Shown piece by piece: positions 1 through 4,241 of a stretch of 5,420 bases of DNA. How positions within the stretch are numbered: position 1 is the first letter of the stretch; each line of letters opens with the position of its first letter. Position numbers and translations under genes: made by a program. The DNA comes from Oscillospiraceae bacterium (GTDB lineage Bacteria > Bacillota_A > Clostridia > Oscillospirales > Oscillospiraceae): assembly GCA_017936985.1 (NCBI GenBank), contig JAGBEM010000230.1, positions 1 through 5,420 on the forward strand, read 5' to 3'. The notes under the pieces were generated by a model that was not told the DNA's origin, made no database searches, and saw only the letters and a list, made by a program, of their open reading frames with translations.

Positions 1-834
1 CAGCTTTTCAAAGCCGACCAGCAGGCCGCCCTGTTCAGCATAATAGCAGCACAGGCCCCTGCACATATGGATCTGCACATTCACCTTGGGGAGCTGCGCA
101 AGGATCATCCGCTCCAGTTCCTGAGCTGCGCCTTCGTTCATACAGTGGGCGATCCGTACTTTTCCCTCATGCAGGCCAAAAGCGATCAGGTTAGACAGGA
201 TCGCCGACAAAGACTTCCCTTCTCCCCGGCATTTGTTGGTGGGCTCCAATGTGCCCTGATCGCTGGCTTTGCCTACGATCCGGATGCCGAGAACACCTGC
301 GATCTTCGCCACCGCCGGGGAAACTCTGCCGTTGGCTGCAAAGTTCTTTAACGACTCCAACATAAACACCAGACCGGTCTGCTGCTTGTACGCCTCGATA
401 TTCCGGCAGATCTCTTCATAAGAAAGTCCCTGCCCAATGTATTCTTCCAGCTTTTCGATGATCAGCACCAATTCCGGGCCGGCAGAGAGGGAGTCGATGA
501 CGCACACGCGCTTATCTGGATTTTCCGATTCATACAGTTGCTTTGCTGCGCAGGCAGCGTTATAACTACCGGACAGGCCGCTGGTGATGGTCACGCAGTA
601 GACTTCGTCTGCATCCCCAAAGGCTTCCAGCCAGTCGGAGGAATTGGGACACGAGGTCTTGGACTTTCCTTTATAGGACGCGAACCAGGAAACCATCTCC
701 TCCAAATCCAGAGCACCGTCATCGACAAATTCTCCTTCGTTTGTGATCACTTTCAAAGGCGCTGCGGCAAAGGCAGTGCTGTGCAGCTGCAACACGTTGG
801 CAGAGGAATCCGCAACGATCTTAACATTTCTCAT
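1..834 (-). CDS. DegV-family fatty-acid-binding protein (FakB-like), 3' end cut by window
   Basis: The frame is open from an ATG at 832-834 to base 1, giving 278 residues without a stop. DegV proteins are about 280 residues, so only a few residues are probably missing. Visible family motifs are the N-terminal IVADSSA (6-12), TSCPNSSDW (60-68), ITSGLSGSYNAA (83-94), VIDSLSAGPE (112-121), LESLKNFAANGRVSP (159-173) and a C-terminal GGLLVGFEK ending at 277. The start is supported by a purine-rich AGGAAAGGTG at 841-850, six bases before the ATG. Known for the family: DegV/FakB proteins bind one fatty acid in a pocket between two domains, and in Firmicutes present it to the kinase FakA for phosphorylation and entry into phospholipid synthesis. 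It is a soluble cytosolic protein with no signal peptide or membrane segment. Inference: one of several paralogues, since Clostridia often have many; which lipid it binds cannot be read from the sequence. No fakA gene is visible nearby. Confidence 0.93.
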   Translation of the reverse strand, partial: MRNVKIVADSSANVLQLHSTAFAAAPLKVITNEGEFVDDGALDLEEMVSWFASYKGKSKTSCPNSSDWLEAFGDADEVYCVTITSGLSGSYNAACAAKQLYESENPDKRVCVIDSLSAGPELVLIIEKLEEYIGQGLSYEEICRNIEAYKQQTGLVFMLESLKNFAANGRVSPAVAKIAGVLGIRIVGKASDQGTLEPTNKCRGEGKSLSAILSNLIAFGLHEGKVRIAHCMNEGAAQELERMILAQLPKVNVQIHMCRGLCCYYAEQGGLLVGFEKL

Positions 835-982
835 TTTGAACACCTTTCCTTTTTCAATCCGGATCCACCATACCATATTATTGACTGTATGGTCTACCTA
901 CTTTGCCGGTTCGGCACTCTCCTGTCAGTAGAATTCCTGTTTTTGGCGCTCTACTATGCAAAGAAATGGCGTATCGCGGAAG

Positions 983-1011
983 ATAAAAACCGCCCCTGGT
1001 GCATCTGTCAA
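983..1011 (-). promoter_or_regulatory. Candidate promoter for the DegV gene
   Basis: On the minus strand a perfect TTGACA (1006-1011) is followed after 17 bases by TTTTAT (983-988), a 4/6 match to TATAAT. Transcription would start near 976, leaving a leader of about 140 bases before the ATG at 834. The leader contains a small GC hairpin (TGCCG/CGGCA, 904-916) and the inverted pair ACCATA/TATGGT nearer the gene. A second, weaker option closer to the gene is TAGACC-N18-TATGGT. The -10 is poor, so the assignment is tentative. Confidence 0.4.
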
Positions 1012-1023
1012 GGAAAAACACCA

Positions 1024-1125
1024 TCATCCAGAAGATAGCGCTGTACGCTCCATACCCAGCGTAAACAGCACATACACCAACCAGAAAAAGATCAGCAGGC
1101 CACCCGCTTCATAGTCCACATACAT
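1024..1125 (-). CDS. Possible 33-residue single-span membrane peptide (doubtful)
   Basis: An ATG at 1123-1125 opens a 33-residue frame ending in TGA at 1024-1026. It reads MYVDYEAGG, then a strongly hydrophobic stretch (LLIFFWLVYVLFTLG), then a short polar tail, so it would make one transmembrane helix. Codons in this part look like those of the neighbouring genes. Against it, there is no Shine-Dalgarno sequence before the ATG, and the upstream sequence is AT-rich hairpin DNA. The same frame stays open upstream to about 1284, with an alternative ATG at 1164-1166, but the added part looks non-coding. An extended -10 at 1151-1159 on this strand would give a leader of about 20 bases. I do not recognise a family. 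It could be a small membrane protein, a gene remnant or chance. Confidence 0.25.
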   Translation of the reverse strand: MYVDYEAGGLLIFFWLVYVLFTLGMERTALSSG

Positions 1126-1149
1126 AAAATTATTTTTATGGGATAATTT
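1123..1149. repeat. AT-rich inverted repeats (overlapping hairpins)
   Basis: CATAAAA (1123-1129) and TTTTATG (1134-1140) form a perfect 7-bp stem with a TTAT loop. Overlapping this, AAATTAT (1127-1133) pairs with ATAATTT (1143-1149). The two pairings exclude each other. The stems contain almost only A-T pairs and there is no adjacent T-run after a GC stem, so this is not a convincing terminator. It may simply be AT-rich promoter DNA. Confidence 0.45.
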
Positions 1150-1200
1150 GATTTTACCACGAGACATCTTCCAATGAAACGTTTCCATTGTGGTAAAATC
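1150..1200. repeat. Nested inverted repeat with LacI-type core and outward -10 boxes
   Basis: The outer arms GATTTTACCAC (1150-1160) and GTGGTAAAATC (1190-1200) are a perfect 11-bp inverted repeat. Inside is the palindrome GAAACGTTTC (1176-1185), flanked by CAATG on the left (1172-1176) and CATTG on the right (1186-1190), so the inner symmetry extends with one bulged base. Each outer arm carries TGGTAAAAT reading outward, which resembles an extended -10 box (TGn plus TAAAAT). A centre-CG palindrome of this kind is typical of operators of LacI-family regulators. It is not a canonical CcpA cre, because the half-site spacing is one base short on each side. Inference: a regulatory site between two outward-facing weak promoters. 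No regulator gene is visible in the window. Confidence 0.55.
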
Positions 1201-1248
1201 GCTCTTATTCCGCCTAAAAAAACGGGTAAACTTTGGCAAGTTTTGCGC

Positions 1249-1277
1249 TTGATGTTGTGGTGCAATAGTGGTATGAT
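1249..1277 (+). promoter_or_regulatory. Promoter for the antiporter gene (extended -10)
   Basis: TTGATG (1249-1254) is followed after exactly 17 bases by TATGAT (1272-1277), and TGG directly precedes the -10, giving a TGn extended -10. Expected transcription start is near 1284, which leaves a leader of about 34 bases before the TTG start at 1318. This is the best rightward promoter upstream of the antiporter. Confidence 0.65.
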
Positions 1278-1317
1278 ACGGCACGGAAATGAATGAAGGT
1301 AAAGAAGGCGTATTATT

Positions 1318-2607
1318 TTGGAAACCAATCTGATCTGTCTGGCTGTGGCGCTGATCGGCGGTCTGATGCTGTCCAGGCTGACAAAGAAACTGAATCTCCC
1401 CGCTGTGACCGCTTATCTGGTAGCCGGACTTTTGATGGGGCCCTATGTCCTCGGTGCGCTGAAGGTACCCGGCCTAGGCTTCAATTCTCTGGAGCAAGTG
1501 GAGGGCCTGAGCATTTTGACTCAGGTGGCACTGGGCTTCATTGCCTTTGCCATGGGCAACGAGTTCCGTCTGAGTCAGCTGAAAACTTTCGGCAAGCAGG
1601 CCATTACCATTGGCATTCTTCAGGCTGTGATCACCACTATTGTGGTGGATGTGATCCTGATCGCAGTGCATCTGCTGTTCCCCAATATGCTTTCCATCGC
1701 ATCTGCCATTACTCTGGGTGCCATTGCATCTGCCACCGCCCCTGCTGCCACACTGATGGTGGTTCGGCAGTATAAGGCTGACGGCCCTTTGACCCGGCTG
1801 CTGATGCTGGTGGTTGCCATTGACGACGCTGTGGGACTGCTGCTGTTTTCCATATCCTTTGGCATCGCAGGTACCCTTTCCAGCGGCACTGTCAGCGCTG
1901 TCAGCATGATCGTAGAGCCCATCCTGGAGATCGTACTTTCGCTGATTCTGGGCGGTGTTATGGGTTATCTGCTGAATTTTGTGGAGCAGTTCTTCCACTC
2001 CCGCAGTAAGCGTATGGCCGTGTCCGTAGCTTTCGTGCTGTTGACAGTGGGACTGTCTATGATCAAGTTCTCTATTGGACCTATCCACTGCGGGTTTTCT
2101 CTGTTGCTGGTATGTATGATGACCGGCACTGTTTTCTGCAACATCTGCTCCACTTCCGAAGAGCTGATGGGGCGTGTAGATGGCTGGACTGTACCGCTGA
2201 ATATTCTCTTCTTTGTTATTTCCGGCGCAGAACTGGATCTGCAGGTATTGGCAAACCCGGTGACACTGATCGTGGGCGTGATCTATATTCTGTCCCGTTC
2301 TGCCGGTAAAATTTCCGGTGCCAGCATTAGCTGCCGGCTGACCAAATGCTCCCAAACGATCACCAACAATCTGGGTATTACCCTGCTCCCTCAGGCCGGT
2401 GTGGCACTGGGCATGGCGCTGACCGCCGCATCCTTGCCTGACGGTGCAGTGGTCCGTAATGTGGTCCTGTTTGCGGTTCTGGTCTATGAGCTTGTTGGCC
2501 CGACTATGACCAAGCGCGCACTGATGAAGGCTGGGGAAATCGACCCCGAAGGCCGCACCAGCGCCCGGACACACAACCAGCCCAAACCGCCTATGGATGT
2601 GCGCTGA
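1318..2607 (+). CDS. CPA2-family cation:proton antiporter (NapA/KefB-like membrane domain)
   Basis: The product is a 429-residue polytopic membrane protein, predicted to exchange Na+ or K+ for H+ across the cytoplasmic membrane. It is almost entirely hydrophobic helices from residue 3 to about 396, followed by a short polar tail. Family features are the N-terminal pattern LTKKLNLPAVTAYLVAGLL with GP at 41-42, an ATAPAAT stretch (139-145) in the unwound-helix region, an Asp-Asp pair at 169-170 (VVAIDDAVG), GAELDL (303-308), a conserved-type lysine in RSAGK at 331, and LLPQAGVALG (356-365). In the family the DD pair and the lysine are the ion-binding and transport residues, and a DD pair is typical of electrogenic NapA-like exchangers. 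There is no C-terminal RCK/TrkA-N domain, so gating by nucleotides as in Kef systems is unlikely. The start is TTG at 1318: AAGAAGG at 1302-1308 sits nine bases upstream, no in-frame ATG fits, and a stop lies at 1300. It appears monocistronic. The transported ion is inferred. Confidence 0.92.
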   Translation: METNLICLAVALIGGLMLSRLTKKLNLPAVTAYLVAGLLMGPYVLGALKVPGLGFNSLEQVEGLSILTQVALGFIAFAMGNEFRLSQLKTFGKQAITIGILQAVITTIVVDVILIAVHLLFPNMLSIASAITLGAIASATAPAATLMVVRQYKADGPLTRLLMLVVAIDDAVGLLLFSISFGIAGTLSSGTVSAVSMIVEPILEIVLSLILGGVMGYLLNFVEQFFHSRSKRMAVSVAFVLLTVGLSMIKFSIGPIHCGFSLLLVCMMTGTVFCNICSTSEELMGRVDGWTVPLNILFFVISGAELDLQVLANPVTLIVGVIYILSRSAGKISGASISCRLTKCSQTITNNLGITLLPQAGVALGMALTAASLPDGAVVRNVVLFAVLVYELVGPTMTKRALMKAGEIDPEGRTSARTHNQPKPPMDVR

Positions 2608-2616
2608 TCGCCATCT

Positions 2617-2643
2617 AAAAAATCTGGGAATTTTTCGTTTTTT
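2617..2643 (+). terminator. Weak candidate terminator after the antiporter
   Basis: Just past the stop codon, AAAAAT (2618-2623) can pair with ATTTTT (2630-2635) around a CTGGGA loop, and a run of six T follows at 2638-2643. The stem has no G-C pairs, so termination would be poor. It also lies directly before the tRNA promoter -35, and the T-run may be only AT-rich upstream promoter sequence. Confidence 0.3.
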
Positions 2644-2646
2644 GTA

Positions 2647-2675
2647 TTGACAAATCGGTTTGCTGTTGCTATAAT
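2647..2675 (+). promoter_or_regulatory. Consensus sigma-A promoter of the tRNA gene
   Basis: A perfect TTGACA (2647-2652), a 17-base spacer and a perfect TATAAT (2670-2675), with a T-rich stretch just upstream. Transcription should begin near 2682, giving a 5' leader of about 26 bases before the mature tRNA. Such a full-consensus promoter suits a stable-RNA gene. Confidence 0.9.
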
Positions 2676-2703
2676 ACGAAAGCTGTCTGGTACAGCAAAC
2701 CGA
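2655..2703. repeat. Perfect 12-bp inverted repeat around the tRNA promoter -10
   Basis: TCGGTTTGCTGT (2655-2666) lies in the spacer between -35 and -10. Its exact reverse complement ACAGCAAACCGA (2692-2703) lies in the transcribed leader just before the tRNA. The arms are 25 bases apart and enclose the -10 box. The right arm can also pair locally in the leader RNA, where GCTGT (2682-2686) and ACAGC (2692-2696) form a 5-bp hairpin. Function unknown; the layout would suit a DNA-level operator or a leader-processing hairpin. Confidence 0.6.
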
Positions 2704-2707
2704 ATAT

Positions 2708-2783
<76 letters not shown>

Positions 2784-2786
2784 CCG

Positions 2787-2820
2787 AGTCCTGAAAACCA
2801 ATGGTTTTCAGGACTTTTTC
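2787..2820 (+). terminator. Strong intrinsic terminator after the tRNA gene
   Basis: AGTCCTGAAAACC (2787-2799) and GGTTTTCAGGACT (2803-2815) form a perfect 13-bp stem with an AAT loop, followed by TTTTC and more T at 2816-2823. It begins three bases after the tRNA CCA and clearly ends that transcript. On the minus strand no T-run follows the stem, so it should not serve the integrase gene well. Confidence 0.92.
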
Positions 2821-2870
2821 TTTGTCAAAATGGTGGTTTTACCTCTCAAATGCCATTTTTCCGAACCGGG

Positions 2871-2921
2871 CCGCTACACCCGATTAGCCCGCTACACTTT
2901 ATCTTGAATCCATCTTGAATC
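2871..2921. repeat. Two pairs of short direct repeats next to the integrase gene
   Basis: CCGCTACAC occurs at 2871-2879 and 2889-2897, spaced 18 bases start to start. ATCTTGAATC occurs at 2901-2910 and 2912-2921, spaced 11 bases. The last copy overlaps the integrase stop codon. Paired short direct repeats between an att core and the integrase gene are the usual form of arm-type sites bound by the N-terminal domain of tyrosine integrases. That role is inferred from position; the repeats themselves are exact. Confidence 0.6.
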
Positions 2922-4071
2922 AGGACGATTTTAGGTGGTCCACTATGTCCAAAACGTTCCCGAAAGTTCCCTTGCCTTTTTTCGAAAAAGCTTCGCTAAA
3001 TCTTTGCGCGGCTTCCAATCTTTTGGGCTCTTGCACATGCAGATAATGCCGTGTCATATCGATTTCCGCGTGACCCACGATATTTTGGATGGTCTCAATG
3101 TCCACACCCAGCGCCTGCATCTGCGAGACAAATGTATGCCTGCAGCAGTGTGGCGTCAGTACACGGACACCCTCGACTCCCTGCAGAGCCTTTTTGAACT
3201 GGGTTCGGAAGTGGGATGGGTTACAGGGCATGTCCGGCCTACCGGCTTCCCAGATGAACTTCTTATCGGTACTCCGCAGGTTCCGAGCACAGTACTGAAC
3301 CAGTTCCGGCACGGGAATCGTTCGGTAGCTGTCATAGGATTTGGGTGTCCCAATGATGGCCGTTCCCTTCACCATTACCACAGCTTGGGCAATATTGATA
3401 GAGGAACCGTCCTGCGCAATGTGTCTTGGCTCTAAGCCCAAAAGCTCCTGCGTCCGCATTCCCGTGCAAAGCATCAGGCGGATGCTCCAACCAATTTTGT
3501 CCTCGGGAAGTTCCCGGAGCAGCGTACGCACTTCATCGGCAGTAAAGGCTTCCTTCTCTCTGGGCGGACGCTTCCGCATCTTGTCCGCGAAGGCCACAGG
3601 ATTTTTGAGGATGATATCATTGGCAGCAGCCTTGTTGAAGATCTGAAATAGCATTCCCCGGCACTGGGCCAGCGCGGAGTCAGACCTGCCATCCTTGCGA
3701 AGCTTCTTCAGAAATTGCTCAATGTCCATGGCTTTGATCTCCGACAGCTTCCGCCGTCCAAAGTGATCCTTCAGGATCCGCAACGTATACCGGTAGCCAT
3801 CCTGGGTTGTGGGTTTGATGTTATCCTTGTGGTTTTCAAACCAGGTGTCCGCCCATTCCTCAAACCGAAGATCTTTTCCGGTAAGCAATCCCATTTCCCG
3901 TTTTCTGAGGAACTCATCTCGCTTTGCTTTCGCCTCCCGCTGGGTCTCCCCAGAGAAAGACCGTATATCTCGTTTGCCGTCTGGCTTGTATCCAACCATG
4001 ATCTGGATCTCCCAGCGGCCATTTTCTTTCCGGGAAAGCGTGCCTTCCCCGTGTGACCGTTTCTTTGCCAT
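2920..4071 (-). CDS. Tyrosine site-specific recombinase (integrase)
   Basis: A 383-residue lambda-type integrase that would insert and excise the element by strand exchange between att sites. Residues 1-60 are a basic N-terminal arm-binding domain (GEGTLSRKENGRWEIQIMVG). About 70-165 is the SAM-like core-binding domain, and 175 to about 365 the catalytic domain. All catalytic residues are visible: R206 (CTGMRTQELLGL), K244 (TPKS), H308 and R311 (HCCRHTF), H334 (GHAE) and the nucleophile Y343 (TRHYLHV). The chosen start is ATG at 4069-4071, because GGAG at 4077-4080 lies five bases upstream and MAKKRSHGEG is a typical start. The frame stays open to 4149 but that extension includes the promoter. 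The gene runs toward tRNA-Ala, and the replication-type gene lies upstream in the same direction across a 140-base gap. It appears intact and active. The att target (tRNA-Ala 3' end) is inferred from location. Confidence 0.95.
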   Translation of the reverse strand: MAKKRSHGEGTLSRKENGRWEIQIMVGYKPDGKRDIRSFSGETQREAKAKRDEFLRKREMGLLTGKDLRFEEWADTWFENHKDNIKPTTQDGYRYTLRILKDHFGRRKLSEIKAMDIEQFLKKLRKDGRSDSALAQCRGMLFQIFNKAAANDIILKNPVAFADKMRKRPPREKEAFTADEVRTLLRELPEDKIGWSIRLMLCTGMRTQELLGLEPRHIAQDGSSINIAQAVVMVKGTAIIGTPKSYDSYRTIPVPELVQYCARNLRSTDKKFIWEAGRPDMPCNPSHFRTQFKKALQGVEGVRVLTPHCCRHTFVSQMQALGVDIETIQNIVGHAEIDMTRHYLHVQEPKRLEAAQRFSEAFSKKGKGTFGNVLDIVDHLKSS

Positions 4072-4114
4072 ATTTACTCCTTTCCGCTGGCAAATACGGT
4101 GTTTCGTCACCAAT

Positions 4115-4123
4115 ATTATACCA
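4115..4123 (-). promoter_or_regulatory. Integrase promoter, extended -10
   Basis: On the minus strand TGG directly precedes a perfect TATAAT (4115-4120), forming an extended -10. No good -35 is found at 16-18 bases, which is acceptable for extended -10 promoters. Transcription would start near 4108, with a leader of about 37 bases before the ATG at 4071. The inverted pair ACGGTGT (4096-4102) and ACACCGT (4148-4154) brackets the promoter and could be an operator pair. Confidence 0.6.
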
Positions 4124-4170
4124 TATGGACACAATGAACTTATTAACACACCGTGAATTATTCCGCATGT

Positions 4171-4241
4171 CGATGTGTACGATGATGTCCGATGATTCCC
4201 CTACATCGGTTTTATCGGACATCATCGGTCATATCGGACAT
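4171..4241. repeat. Phased ATCGG/CGATG repeat array with 13-bp inverted repeat
   Basis: On the plus strand ATCGG occurs at 4205, 4214, 4224 and 4233, and the opposite orientation (CGATG) at 4171, 4180 and 4190. All steps within each half are 9-10 bases, about one helical turn. Longer exact units are ATCGGACAT at 4214-4222 and 4233-4241, with the variant ATCGGTCAT at 4224-4232. GATGATGTCCGAT (4181-4193) and ATCGGACATCATC (4214-4226) form a perfect 13-bp inverted repeat. The right half encodes the last residues of the ATPase (SDMTDD), while the left half is intergenic. No T-run follows on either strand, so it is not an intrinsic terminator. It looks like a multi-site protein-binding region, such as replication iterons or a regulator/excisionase site. 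Confidence 0.6.

Noticed and set aside
1172..1187. Canonical CcpA cre site
   Set aside because: Around the central CG the TG/CA half-sites are one base closer than the cre consensus, so a generic LacI-family operator is the safer description.
1293..1775. Plus-strand frame starting with ATG at 1293 overlapping the antiporter start
   Set aside because: The translation is Cys/His/Arg-rich without motifs and lies out of frame with the antiporter. The AAGAAGG at 1302-1308 lies inside it and fits the TTG at 1318 instead.
1474..2574. Long minus-strand open frame (366 residues) opposite the antiporter
   Set aside because: Its product is rich in His, Gln, Gly and Asn with no recognisable domain, the pattern expected from reading a hydrophobic-protein gene backwards. 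The plus-strand gene has clear CPA2 motifs, a promoter and a ribosome binding site.
4072..4149. Longer integrase start at 4149
   Set aside because: The extension would contain the extended -10 promoter. The ATG at 4071 has a well-placed Shine-Dalgarno sequence and the usual integrase N-terminus.
3914..4225. Minus-strand 103-residue frame starting inside the repeat array
   Set aside because: No ribosome binding site. It covers the integrase promoter and then reads the integrase gene in the wrong frame.
4171..4241. CRISPR array
   Set aside because: Repeat units are only 5-9 bases with no unique spacers, and they change orientation in the middle.
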